The notes under the pieces were generated by a model, which was given only the letters and a program-made list of their open reading frames with translations, had not been told where the DNA came from and ran no database searches. The position numbers and the translations under genes are program-made. Source: Nymphaea colorata (Eukaryota; Streptophyta; Magnoliopsida; Nymphaeales; Nymphaeaceae). From it: a stretch of DNA of 64,000 nt. The DNA lies in the NCBI RefSeq assembly GCF_008831285.2, contig NC_045141.1, positions 10,776,106-10,840,105 on the forward strand, read 5' to 3'. Of the stretch, positions 12,080-23,139 are shown in pieces; the stretch's first letter is position 1, and each line of letters begins with the position of its first letter.

Positions 12080-13035
12080 AAAAACAAATCAAGCAGCACT
12101 CTCTCTCATATCACATAGAAATTTTTACTTGGTTCGATCCCTGAAAATGACCTACATCCATGGCCTTTTTTTCTTATATTTAGGCTAACGTTTTTCACTC
12201 ATAAAGTCATTGCAGCCTTGCTTTCTCATACATGATGTTTCCTTGTGGTAACTACATGAAGTTTCCTTATTTTTAGGAACGGATGGATTTGCCATAACTC
12301 GAGACAGATTGGGGTGTGGTGGCTGAATTCTTGTTGCATGCCTTTTCCTTGCCTTCCTAATTTATCTTTGTAGATTTGAATTTCGTAACTAGTGGATGTA
12401 ACTGTTACACTGCTAATATGCACTCTGCAAGCTGAATGGGCGACTAAGCACATTGAGCTTCATGCACATTTTATTCAAATCGATCAACAGGTAGAACTTG
12501 GTTAAGGTGACAGCTTTCTGCAACTCAGATGGGATATATCGAACAATTTGTTGAGATGCAATTTTTTCCCAAACAAAGTGCATGTCGATTTCTACATGCT
12601 TGACCTTTTGTGCATGATGAGATTTTCAACCATATAAGATGCCCCAAGATTGCCACACCACCAAGCAAAAGTGGAGGGTGTGAGACTAAGTTCGTGGAGT
12701 AAGAAACGAAACCATGTAATTGCAGCAGCATCATAAGTAAGAGCCTGGTACTCTTCCTGGGAGAGCTCTAGGAGACTAGATTTGGTCCAACATAAGCAGC
12801 AATTGACTTCCTATCATCTAGATCTGCTGTCAGGTGGGCTAGTGAAAGGAAGTAGGAGTACTAAGAACCAGACAAATAGTTGTACGTTTTACCCATAGGA
12901 CTAGAAGTATCACAAAAACCCACTCCCTAGCCTTGAATCTTTCAATGGATCTATCTATTTGGTGCTTTATTTTGTAGACCCGTTTACTATCAATAATGTC
13001 ATCATTGATGGTGGATGTTTTTTGGTGTATCACAG
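12080..13035 (-). mobile_element. Copia remnant with internally deleted pol
   Basis: Read on the minus strand, a reverse transcriptase N-terminal block (about 13033-12890) is joined almost directly to an RNase H block (about 12850-12480). LTR-like sequence follows near 12200-12080, with a motif (GGTTCGATCCC then ACCTACATCCATGG) that resembles the LTRs of Copia-2 and Copia-3. The palm region with YVDD is missing, so an internal deletion occurred. Upstream parts are absent: the remnant stops where the small LTR element at about 13.1 kb begins. Confidence 0.7.
12480..13033 (-). pseudogene. Copia RT and RNase H fragment
   Basis: The RT part shows KRVYKIKHQIDRSIERFKAR, a decayed form of the Copia block [23 protein letters not shown]. 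The RNase H part shows LVSWSSQEEYQAL, AITWFRFLLHELSL and WWCGNLGASYMVENLIMHKR, matching the W..FLL.EL and CDN..A..LA.NPVFH blocks. The catalytic-region Asp of CDN has become CGN. Several stops and shifts are present. The lines between matching blocks are inferred. Confidence 0.75.
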
Positions 13036-13164
13036 GCTCCTTTGCATGTCAAGTACCCCTAAAAGTAGGCCATAGGCACAGTACAAGTGGGTCAGGGGTA
13101 TACTTGGTATTTTTTTAAAGGCTGTGCACCGGGCACAGCATGCCCATAACCCATTCTCGGTCTA

Positions 13165-13738
13165 AGCACTTGGCACACCATCACTCAGGTTTATCCCATT
13201 GTCGGCCATCGGCAAGCCATGGCCAAGTGGCCCTGTCAGAACTTCGCCATTCCTCTAAGTGCCTATCTACATTCAAACAAAATCTGGGTGAAGGTATACT
13301 TCCCTTGGGAGGAAGTCCCCAGCCGAAGCCAGTTGACGACTATATGTCATTAAGTAAGGCCGCCAACAATCGCCCTACTCGACGATGAGCATTCACTTGC
13401 TCACCCCCGCGTGACTCTACGCGGTTGTGGAACACAGCGTATGCATCCACTGGGGGAATTGCCCCTAACCCACGCGCGCCCCTTGTGTATCCAAACACTA
13501 CGCATGGGGATCCCACTGGATTTCCCAACGACGGACTTGCACTTCCAAAGGGATCGCTGATCTTGATGCATTGAAATGTCTTGTCGTCGCACCACCACGC
13601 TGCACATTCCACGTGCATTGCTTTCTGCTAGACTCGGCGCGCGATTGAATCCCACATGCCTTTCAACTATGCCTAAGTTGGCCAAGCAGCATCACATTTT
13701 ACTGGCTTGGCCGAGCCAGACACAATCGGCCAGCAACA
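13165..13738 (-). repeat. 3' LTR of the small LTR element (outer end diverged)
   Basis: It aligns with 14480-15027, including GTTGACGACTATATGTC, the GGGGGAATTGCCCC palindrome and TTCTGCTAGACTCGGC. It ends at CAGCAACA (13738), next to the purine tract. Confidence 0.85.
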
Positions 13739-14346
13739 TTCTCCCACCGCCAAAATCGTCACTGTCTTCAGTGACTCTGCCCCGAGCGATAGAAGTTCAG
13801 CTACCATTCCCTTGATTTCTTTTCAACTCAGCCTTCATCCGTTCGCCTGGTTGACGCACCCGTCACGTCGCGGCTAGCTGGCTTATCAGGTGTTTTGCCT
13901 CTAGTCCATTCCTTAGCATCATCCCACTTTTCTATCACTGTTTGCACTTTTTTTAGTAAAGTTCGGAACATCTCCGACGACCACTAAGTTTCAAACTTCC
14001 AAGCTGTGTTGCCAACCCGTGCACATGCTCCTTTCTCGAGACATGTCAACACTAAGGGCACTTGCCCTCCTGGACAATTCTTTTCCACGTCGGGTCTCAC
14101 CCTATCTGTCTCAGCGAGTGGCTCTCTTGGTCCTTCTGCTCCTGATGCCCAGACACCATCTTCGGAACGTGTGATCTCCATCTGGCCAACGCCAACACGG
14201 TCACCTGAACCAGTGTTCGACGAACAAGCCCGAACTCTTAGGGCACCAAACAAGCCAACATTTTTCTTTGAACCACTTGTTTGTTATCATCGCAGCGTTC
14301 TCATCTTTCAAGTTCCCTTCGAGAAATCGTCTGCTCTGATACCACT
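13739..14346 (-). other. Internal region of the small LTR element
   Basis: About 608 bp between the LTRs. The minus strand has an open frame at 14253-13984 (about 89 codons) that I do not recognise; it could be a gag remnant or chance. PBS complement at 14333-14344, PPT at about 13739-13751. Confidence 0.6.
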
Positions 14347-15027
14347 TGTCACGGGCCGAGTTTTTCCAGCTCGCGCGGCGCCGAAGGCGTTCCCCAAAGC
14401 CTTCAGCCAGCCGTCTCTCTCTTAAGCTAGCGGAAGCATTCATCTTTTCTTCGGGACTATGGACTAGACGAGGAGTGCTAAACACTCGGCACACCATCAC
14501 CCAGGTTTATCCCATTGTCGGCCATCAGCAAGCCGTGGCCATGAGGCCCTGTCAGAACTTCGACATTCCTCCAAGTGCCTATCTACATCCAAACGAAATC
14601 TGGGTGGAGGTAGACTTTCCTTGGGAGGAAGTCCCCAGCCGAAGCCAGTTGACGACTATATGTCATTAAGTAAGGCGGCCGACCATGCTCACCCCTGCGT
14701 GACTTTACGCGGTTGTGGAACGTAGCGTATGCGGCCACTGGGGGAATTGCCCCTAACCCACGCGCACCCCCTTGTGTATCCAAACACTACGCGTGGGGAT
14801 CCCACTGGATTCCTCAACGACGGACTTGCACTTCCAAAGGGACCGCTGATCTTGATGCATTGAAACGCCTTATCGTCGCACCACCGTGCTGCACATTCCA
14901 CGTGCATTGCTTTCTGCTAGACTCGGCATGCGATTGAATCCCACATGCCTTCCAACTATGCTTAAGCTGGCCAAGCAACATCACCTTTTACTGGCTTGGC
15001 CGGGCCAGACACAATCGGCCGGCAACA
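14347..15027 (-). repeat. 5' LTR of the small LTR element
   Basis: 681 bp. On the plus strand it begins TGTCACGGGCC two bases after the PBS complement, and it ends GGCAACA at 15027. Its first about 130 bp (14347-14479) have no clear counterpart in the left copy. Confidence 0.8.
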
Positions 15028-16280
15028 CCCCTCCTCCCCCCCTTTTTTGGCCGTCTCCAACTATTTCGGGCAGGAGTGCCTCCCTGCCATCCACGTTCCA
15101 ACGGTTACTTTTCCACCTTTACACGTGAAATTCCACGTGGAAAGATGAGCTAAAAGGAAAGAGTGCAGACGTGAAGGGGACTTGGTGCGGAGCCCAACAA
15201 GGAAGGTGGTGGTGCCAAAATAGGGAGGAGCCCACGTCAAAAACCAAACCCTAACCGCCGAATCCTAGGTGGCCTCCACATCCCAAAACGGAAGGATTGA
15301 TCCGCAATCCTTGGAGGAGTTAGAGGACGTGCACCGACTAAGGGAAGCCACATCGAGACATTCCTTAACCGCCGATCGTGAGGGGGCTAAGGGCGACAGT
15401 CTTGCCCAAAAGGGAAGCCCTACCTGCCGAGTGTGGAGGAGGTAACCGCTGCTTGCCACTTGCCCCTCTTTCCTCAACGGTTTCCGCTTCATCACGAGAG
15501 GAGAAGCTAGGGCTGAGATGTCTTCCTGCCTCCCCCATTTGAACGTGACTCTCTAAGGGAAGGAACTTACCCTAGCTGGCACGTGCAACCTCCCGCAAGT
15601 AAGGAGATCGGTAACCCTGAGGGAAAGACCGAGCGTCGGAGATCTTGGAGCCATCAACATCACACGGCCGTGATCGAAGGAGGACTTGTTGCTACAGTAC
15701 TATACTAGGGAGCAGCTCTTGCTGTCGGTTTCGCCCTAGTCTTCTTGTGGGTTTAACGTCGGGCTAGCCCCAATAAGTGAGAACCTAAACCTCCCTCTAG
15801 CTGCGGGGATACTGGGTGAATATTTGCTTCTAACCGGCTTCGGCCTTTGCATTCTATTGCGGTCCCTCTAAGGCACAAGTGCCAAGGACACGACTGCGGG
15901 ATTGCTGAGACCTCATGGGGGATTGGAGCATGGTTTGGCCGGATTAGACATGTATGGCAAGATGGATACGATGGTTTGTGAATGTATGCTTGAGTGAGTT
16001 GAGATTTCTACTTGTGTCCCTCGCATTTGTAAGGCCTCGCACAACTATAGTTCTTGTAGTAGGCTGAGACTGTGGGTGGAAAAGCACTCTTGTATCCATT
16101 TCCTAGAGGTATTTTGCGCTGGGGTTGCTGTCCGGTCGGGTATTATCTTGTAGTTGACTTGTTTTTGGTTTGAACTACGGCTGTCTCAAGTGATCTTGAG
16201 AGAGGGACTGACACTCGGGTTGCATCTTGGCTGACGCTGGGGTTAGGTCCTATCATGGGGCGAGCAGATTAAATGGATGA
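15028..16280. other. GC-richer unrecognised segment
   Basis: Distinctly richer in G and C than the flanks, with no long open frame. It reads like a retroelement leader or gene 5' region (many GAGGAG and AACCGCC motifs), but no PBS, coding motif or second copy was seen. It may belong to another LTR element truncated here. Confidence 0.35.
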
Positions 16281-17219
16281 GAATTATCTGGCGCATGAGC
16301 CCTCCCATGACTTTTTGGCATTTATGTAATAACTAACTTGTGCATGAACCTGAACCAATCCTAGTAGGAAAATTGGTGTTGCCATCTGGATGGACATTAA
16401 GAACATTAGTAGTGGATCTACCAATCTTGTTAGCCACAAGGAGGAAATATGCGTTTGGATGGCCTGTGCCGTTAGGCCTGACCCATGGCCATCTTTCAGA
16501 AATTGCTCCTTTATTGTCCAAACGGTTGTCTTATCTTGTTCACACTCCCTCAAACTGATTATATGAAGGACATGAATGGAGACATTTCCAGAAACGAAAG
16601 ACCTTTCTCCCAGCGTGATCAACAATGGATGGCAGAGCACATGTTCAGAGATATTGTCACGTCCTTTCCTAATTAGCATAAAAAAATTGCTCCGGTGGCA
16701 GCTCCTAGAAAGTGGAAAGCTCAGCTCCATTGGACTGTTCGACAGCATACTCAAAACGCTTTGGATTTTCACCTTTGAAAGAACATAAAGTGAGATTTGT
16801 TTTTCTCCACTGCAACCCCTCACTTGATACGCTACGACCTCTGCCGTAAGGAACATGGTGTAAATTTTGGTCATCGACGCTTCATGTTGTATATGCTTGT
16901 TTCTTTGTTGGCGACCAATTTTGTGTTTTGCTTTGGGTATTCCACCTCTGTGCCTGTTCCTCTATTTTTTTTTTTAGAAAAGGGTTAAGGGGGCCTTTCC
17001 CTCTGCAGGGCTGCACCGGAAAAGAATGTCCACAATCATACATGGTCTGAACCTACTATTGTGGATCCTGGATTTGAAGTATCAATTCATCCTTATTGCA
17101 TGTCATAGCCAGCCGCATCATTCGCTGCTACTCCAATATTTGGAGTGTATGAGGCTTCATAAATTAATGAAAATTACAATACCCAAATCATGAGCATAAT
17201 ATTTGCCACCTCTATCCAA
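16281..17219. other. Unrecognised region with a 196-codon minus-strand frame
   Basis: A minus-strand frame spans 16874-16284 and a plus-strand frame of about 70 codons lies at 16576-16788. Neither matches a family I know, and neither has convincing start context or splice neighbours. Given the surrounding Copia fragments, decayed retroelement sequence is more likely than a gene. Confidence 0.3.
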
Positions 17220-17234
17220 CCTTAACTCCTTTAC

Positions 17235-17490
17235 AGATATCTGCTTTGTTGGATTGTTTAAGCTTTGCAAACACTTCACCTACTCCTTCAAAATGTAACC
17301 CGAAAATTTTCTTCGAAGATCATAAGTGAAGGTAAGAAAATATGTGTGTCCTCCAAATGATATGAAGTTGAGAGGACCGTATACAAGTGTATGGACTATT
17401 TCAATAGGTTGACTTGCAGTTTTTGATGTGCCACTTGGAATTAAACTTTTCAAGATGGCACATCTCAATAATACGTCCCTCACAAAATTA
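17235..17490 (-). pseudogene. Copia integrase fragment
   Basis: The minus strand reads a stretch matching the integrase entry region: GPLNFISFGGHTYFLTFTYD then LRRKFSGYILKE. This parallels the Copia pattern GPM..S.GG..YF.TFIDDFSRK.W.Y.LK.K. The first catalytic Asp position (HSDV) reads HTLV, and the second D of TFIDD reads TYD. It is an isolated fragment of about 85 codons. Confidence 0.72.
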
Positions 17491-17699
17491 ATTAGGATAT
17501 ATAGTCAATTGAAGGCAGCTATCTCACCTTAAACTACTCATACATATTTATGAAAATATCAAGACTGCCGTCAAACTCTTGTGACTCTTGTCTTTGAATT
17601 TTAAGATAAAAAAAATAAGTTTATATTTTCAACAGCAATTCTCATTGAATCTAACATATAAAGTGTTATATATAGTTGAATTAAAATCATCCAGCTGTC

Positions 17700-17885
17700 A
17701 TATGTTTTAGGTTGACAAAATATTTAAGACTTGCTAAGAATACCATGCAATGGAAGCACTAGCTAGCAATGTATGCTGTTACTAGCGATTGGTCGTTGGA
17801 TGACACAATATTTAAAACTATCCGTAAAAATACCATGCCATGGAAGCACTAGCAACGGTTTATGGTGTTTTTAGCGACTGTTTAT
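17700..17885. repeat. Imperfect tandem repeat of about 90 bp
   Basis: About 17713-17791 and 17802-17881 share the order ACAAAATATTTAA, AATACCATGCAATGGAAGCACTAG and TAGCGA(T/C)TG with substitutions. The TAGCGACTG-type ends recall Mutator-like MITEs, but no terminal inverted repeat is established. Confidence 0.6.
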
Positions 17886-17943
17886 GTTGCATTTACCATG
17901 AATCTTAAATATTTAGCCATCCAGTCGAAAGTTTTCAATTTCA

Positions 17944-18046
<103 letters not shown>

Positions 18047-18239
18047 TAGGCCTCATACCATTAAATCTAAGACAAAGGCAAGAGTGCTTAAATATGATAA
18101 GTTTTTTTTTTTTTTTCCAAACCAACCTTATGGGGATTATCTTATGTTGATGGAAGACGTATATTACGTTGATCATTTTTGGGAGTTTAATAGGATTTTT
18201 AAAATAAATCCCATGACATTTTGTTTAAGCTTTAACAAT

Positions 18240-18538
18240 GGGCCTGGTAGGGGCAAAGCCAGGATTTTTTTTAGGGGCAGGCCAAACAGTCTAACCTCGG
18301 ATTTGGATAGGGTCAAACTGAACCCGAATCTAAAAAATACATTGTATAACTAAAATTTTTTAACTTTTTCAATGTATTTTTTTTTTTGAATTAGTTGGGG
18401 TGGGGCCATGGCCTAGGTGGGCCTCCCTTCGCCCCTGGGGCCTAGGTACACGATAGGTATGTAGTACTCGGCCCGATTCTGAGCTCGGGTCCAAAAAAAC
18501 CGGCCTGGGTCGGCTCGTTGAGGCTCGATTAAGGAAAC
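18240..18538. other. Dispersed repeat fragments
   Basis: 18240-18425 has the pattern GGGCCTGG...AAGCCAGGATTT...GGGGTGGGGCC, with loosely similar segments at about 53860-54020 and 58620-58770. 18453-18535 (GTACTCGGCCCGAT...CCTGGGTCGGC) resembles part of the GC-rich element at 57510-58001. The Copia gag fragment to the right is cut off here. Confidence 0.45.
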
Positions 18539-19113
18539 AAATTCTGGGTGTTGCATGGTGGGAGGCCTTGTGAGCATGGAGGTGACAAATGCTTCATAGC
18601 CACTGCCTAGGGTTTGCATTGGTCAGAAATAGACTTGCCTATGGCAGCCAACTCATCACAAATAGCCTTGAGCTCTCTTATATATTGAACTATGGATAAG
18701 TCCTTTTTGCGATGAAGCTGTAATTGTTGGGTCAACAAGTATTCATGTTCTCTTGATTCATGAGTAAAGGCAGTAATAAGAGCATCCCAGACTTCTTTTG
18801 AAGTCATCAAGCCAACAACTTAACCAAGAACCTCCTCTGAGAGAGCTCTGGTGACCCATCCCCTCAAAAGACAATCTGATTTTCTCCAATCAACAAAATC
18901 AACATTCTCAACTAAATCATTACTCCTTGTTATGATTTCAGCAAGCTTAGGAGGGTTCCCATTAATAAAACCATGCATATTCTGACTTTCAATAAGGCCA
19001 AGGAGCTGAGTCTTCCATAGTAGGAAGTTCGATTGATTCAGCTTTAATGAAACAAAGTTTGCCACATTAAGGTTATAGGGGTAAGGATACTTAGCTTCTC
19101 TGTTAGTTTCCAT
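18539..19113 (-). pseudogene. Copia gag fragment (UBN2 type)
   Basis: The minus strand opens at an ATG (19113) and reads NLNVANFVSLKLNQSNFLLW, then SKEVWDALITAF, the typical N-terminal gag of plant Copia elements (W...L.A.ES.D..GF; L...F...SK..W.AL...F). Defects are a TAA at 18822-18820, a TAG near 18611 and a frame shift before LGSGYEAFVTSML. It ends abruptly at about 18539, so zinc knuckle and pol are gone. It is close in sequence to the Copia-2 gag at 27381-26704, so the same subfamily is likely. Confidence 0.85.
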
Positions 19114-19203
19114 GCTCTGCTGGTAAATTGAGATGCTTCTTTAGAATATGGGTGTCCACTCCGAATCACCACAAAAGATAGCACGTTTTCCCTGGAGAGA
19201 AAA

Positions 19204-19215
19204 GCTCTGCTACCA
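19204..19215 (-). other. Primer-binding site of the truncated Copia
   Basis: The plus strand GCTCTGCTACCA is the complement of TGGTAGCAGAGC, a common one-base variant of the plant Copia initiator-tRNA site. It lies between the gag start at 19113 and the LTR-like segment to its right. Confidence 0.75.
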
Positions 19216-19593
19216 TAAAAACAAAAGGAGAAGACTCAATTTTAATGTAGTTCAGTACTCCGTACCTACATCCATGGTAGCCCTCACTAAAGTGTGAGAC
19301 ACACACTATCTCCATCATTTAAATAATACAGATTTATTACAAGGAGATTTACACACAACTTTTATCATATAAATCTCCTTGATTTCAGCATTGGGGGTTA
19401 CAACATCTTGAGGGATTTTAGCAACATAATTTTGGCACATTTGGGTAACAGTTTTGGGTATAACATTATCTCGGCCAGCCTGCATGGTGGTGATTTTGGC
19501 AACTTCATAATTATCAATTCTTTCCTCATGTTTGGTTTTTGCCTTATCGTTAACACTCTCTTCCATTGTTCCCTCACCTAGACTAGCCTAACA
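19216..19593 (-). repeat. Probable 5' LTR of the truncated Copia
   Basis: It lies immediately outside the PBS. On the plus strand it ends CTAACA at 19593, so the minus strand starts TGTTAG. It contains the LTR-like motif CCTACATCCATGG. There is no second copy, so both boundaries are provisional. Confidence 0.55.
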
Positions 19594-22500
19594 ACTTACG
19601 GGGACTCCGACATATGCTCAACACTGGCCCCACATTCATGGCCACTGCCTCCCCTCTAAGAACCCTAAGGGCACCCCACTTGCTACCTCCAATCCTCCAC
19701 TATCTAATGCCTACCCTCTGCTGCCAGACCCTTTGCTACCAAGCTATATCCTTGGCCAGTGGGTGGCCCACCAATAGCCACTTTTGCCTACTCAATGCCA
19801 GTTCAATGCCCCAACTTGACAAGCGCTACCCAACTGCTAGACCATACCAGCTATCCTCGTCGACCTGACTGTCGGCCAGCGCCCAGCGCCCAGCTTCATA
19901 TCTACCACCGGCTAGTGCCCAACCTTGGTTGAGTACGGTTATCAACCCAACCCACTACCCTGGCCAACTCGGCTAGGCTGCTAGCCTGCTACTAGCTAGA
20001 GGTCGCTGCCATCTAAGCCACAATCGGCCATCGGCTCACCTAGCCCAATGTCACCCACTATCTTTGGCTAGAGCCAGCTACCGCCACTCTTGTCAGACAT
20101 GTGGCTGAAGGGCCGGGTTGACAAACTATAGTAACCCTCTGCTTGGCACCCTTAGCCCCTGCTGGCCATGCTACCCACGGCTCATGGTTCTTCCTCAGCC
20201 ACGAGCTAGCACGTCTACATAGAATGCTTCACCCTGTCCGACTACCCCACATCCTGCTCTTTGTGGATCTCTCCATGTGGCCCATGATGTCACTAGGGCC
20301 TAGACCAAGCTGGTGCCTGTCACCTAGCCTAGCCCATATGGCCAAGCTAGGCATGTCCTAGGTGGACTCATAGCCAAAAGAGACTAAGGGATTTGTTATC
20401 CAGTTTTGGGTTTGCCTTGGAGACTGCTCTTAGGCTCCATTCATGGTCGCCAAGCTTAGATCCCTTGCTAAACTGTGATGGCCTTGGACCCATAGACAAA
20501 GGTGTTCTCGTCTCCTATTTCTATCTCACTTTTTGCATTGATTAGATGCATCAAGCACCCACATGCATATAGAAAGCGTGCATCGTCATGATATTTAGAT
20601 ACTAGGAAGGAAAACTTTCATGATATTTTTTTTCATGGGATTGTCTGGGAGGGATGCATTGTATATAATTCAGGTTGATGCTGAGAGCATCTAGAGACCC
20701 CAATGGTAGATCACACCACATCGCAGTAGCTCCAAAGGTTTTGCTAGCTGGTTCAACAGAGGAGGGGGGTAAACTGGCCATACTGGACCATCTAGCATGC
20801 CCAAATGCCACCTAGGCCATTCAATAGTCTAAGTCTTAGTTTGGCCTGCCCCTTCAACATACCGCAAGAGCAAGCTCGGCCCTCCTAGACCAACCAATAC
20901 CCTCACATCTCGCCCAACATCTAGCGCCCTCCATGTCAATGTCAGCTCCCGTCTTTGCTTCTACTTTCCTTTCCAGCCACTTGACACACGCCACTTATGC
21001 ACTAACTGGACTGAGCTCCCTCTCTTGTGCTTTCTTCAGGTGCCCAAGCCAAGGCATCTAATCAAAATTTGTAACTTAAATATGAAAGTTTTCTTACCCT
21101 AGAAGAGCTCCAGCTTAACACCATGCAGAAACCATGTCTGTGCCACATGGGAAACACCTCAACATGGGTAAACTTCTCTCTGTCATCTTTAAGATTATAT
21201 TTGAAAACATTTATTTCTGCATTAATGCTACTGTCCTTCAGCGACCACTGCCCATACCCAACCATCGTCCGACCACCACTTCTATCATTGATGGTCCTCG
21301 GTAGAACTTCCACCGCCCACTGGCCGAGCCTCCTCCCTCTGGTGATTCACAACTTACTCCAGTGAGATCTCTGGTGAACTGGAATATGCGAATTGCCACT
21401 AACCAAATGCACCTTACCACCAGCAAGTTCTCCCTCAAGGGCCTCCACCACCACGGCAGCTCTAATAATCATGCCACTACTAGTTTTTCTACCAACCAAC
21501 CAAGGTAGGCCGCCTCTCTCTCTCTCTCATTGCACACATCCACCTGCCGACACCAGCATGCCCTCTGCTACTAGATGACACTTTTCGGCCAAAAAGACTC
21601 TGACGCTGTTGCCCACAATCACTGCCAACCAGCCCCTCTCCTCCTTATTCTTTGTCTTCATCTACTTCGTTTGTGTGCCACCACCACTCCATAAGTGCTC
21701 AAAGGCTACACCACCCTTGATGCCCATACCAATAGGCACTATCCTTCCCCACCAATGGCTTTTTACCAGAGCACCACCTACCCACACACACTCTCTCTCT
21801 CTTCCTCTCTTGCCTAGCTTTTGGGAGGAAATCAAACAGTCACCGGCTACCCACATGCAAGTCATCTGATGATTGGACCAACCAATCACTGACACCTTGG
21901 AATCCTCTTGCTGAGGTCTACTACATACCTCAGACCCAAAGTCGGACTTCGTTAGCAACTACTAGAAACTGGCATTCAACCCTCATCCTTCTACTAAAGC
22001 CCACACCTGTCCATAGCTGCCATCTTAGCCCCACATGCTGGCCCTCACCGCTGTCATGCTTGCACACCCTTTAGTCAATGCAAGCAGCCTCATGGTGCAA
22101 CTTATTCCTAGGATCCCTAATTTTGCTCAGGATCAGTCAATTATATGTATAATGTGTCCTGTCCAAATAGAACCCTAGACACGGCATGGATGGCACCTAT
22201 TGGTGGAGTGACCATGAGCAGCAATGGAGTGACAACAACAAGTTGCCAAAGTGGAGGAAGATAGAGAAGAGGGGAAGTTGCTGCTGGTGGTGTAAACGGG
22301 CAGCTAGTGGGTGATAACAACATTGCCTATGGCAGGCAGTGGCGACCGGTGGCATGGGGCAGACAGTGATAGTGGTTGGTGGTGTGATGGCAGAGCAAAG
22401 GCAGAGAGAGTAATAGAGGGCTAGAGAGAGAGAGAGAGGTGACCTACCAAGATTTGGTTGGAAATTTGGCAACGGTGGTGGCACTGGTTGGACTCGTGGT

Positions 22501-22758
22501 AGTGGTGGAGGCATTGATGAGAGTTCACTGGCAGCAATATGCCTCTGGACGGTAGCAGTGTAATGTCCTTGACTCGCAAAAGAGCTCACTAAAGCAAGGT
22601 GCAGGTCGCTGGTGAAGAGGCTCCTCCTAGTAGGAGAGCTCCCCTAATGGGTGGTGGAGATGCTACTGTGGACTATCAATGGTGGCGGTGGAGGCTGGTA
22701 GCCAGTCTAAATTAGATGCCAGTCACTAGAGTACAGTGAGACTCTCTGTTACTCAGTC
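19594..22758. other. GC-richer repeat zone left of Copia-2; no gene
   Basis: About 3.2 kb of C-rich, low-complexity DNA with many GGCCA/TGGCC words and short frames of unlike composition to genes. 20360-20690 is repeated at 30070-30410 in the same orientation, on the other side of Copia-2. This and 28536-30600 are probably parts of one older retroelement. Confidence 0.5.
20360..20690. repeat. Diverged direct repeat, left copy
   Basis: It shares with 30070-30410 the ordered words TAGGTGGAC(T)CATAGCCAAA, GACTG(T/C)(C)CTTAGGCT, CCTTGGACCCA, GCATATAGA and CATTGTA(C/T)ATAA. Divergence is high. Confidence 0.7.
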
Positions 22759-22763
22759 AAATC

Positions 22764-23139
22764 TAAAGAAAACGTGAAGAAGAGTATACAAAGCAAGGAA
22801 GAAATGAGAATTAACGTGGTTCAGCTTACCTATGCCTACGTCCACGATCAGAAGGCACTCAAACTTTCGTTTTTATTGAAGGGAAGAATACGATTACAAC
22901 GATAGAATTGAGTCCCTTTTATGGGAAAGAAAATCACATTTTATCATAGGCAAGATCATTCCTGCCTAGATTAGATGAAATCTTCATCTGATCCCAAATT
23001 TGTTGCTTTTTAATTTTCTACCCTTTTCATCCAATCACAATCTTCTGTTACCAACTTGACATCTTTATCCATCTCTTGATTGTTGATTTTCTCTCCAATG
23101 GATTTGTCATTTTTATCGTCCTTACCCATTTTCTTAACA
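22764..23139 (-). repeat. Copia-2 3' LTR
   Basis: 376 bp, partner of 28154-28530. It ends TTAACA next to the purine-tract complement TTCCCCCTCAAACC. Confidence 0.94.

Larger units (their letters stand above)
13123..15027 (-). mobile_element. Small non-autonomous LTR element (TRIM/LARD-like)
   Basis: Two long direct repeats (about 13165-13738 and 14480-15027 align well, with one indel of about 25-30 bp) bracket only about 608 bp. On the minus strand the right copy ends ...GTGACA and is followed after two bases by TGGTATCAGAGC (14344-14333), a tRNA-iMet primer-binding site. The left copy starts TGTTGCTGG and is preceded by a purine tract GGCGGTGGGAGAA (about 13751-13739). These are the marks of an LTR retroelement with 5' LTR 14347-15027. 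No gag or pol motif is recognised inside. The outer about 100 bp of the left LTR does not match the right one; 13123 is my guess at its edge. No target duplication was found. Confidence 0.75.

Noticed and set aside
12128-12146. GGTTCGATCCC, resembling a tRNA T-loop/B box
   Set aside because: No acceptor or anticodon stem fits around it. The same motif type occurs in the LTRs of Copia-2 and Copia-3, so it is LTR sequence.
16284-16874. 196-codon minus-strand frame as a possible gene
   Set aside because: No recognisable domain, no splice partners, between retroelement fragments. Kept only as an unrecognised region.
22197-22589. Pro/Ser-rich minus-strand frame
   Set aside because: It sits in GTGG/CCAC-rich low-complexity repeat DNA; no homology seen.
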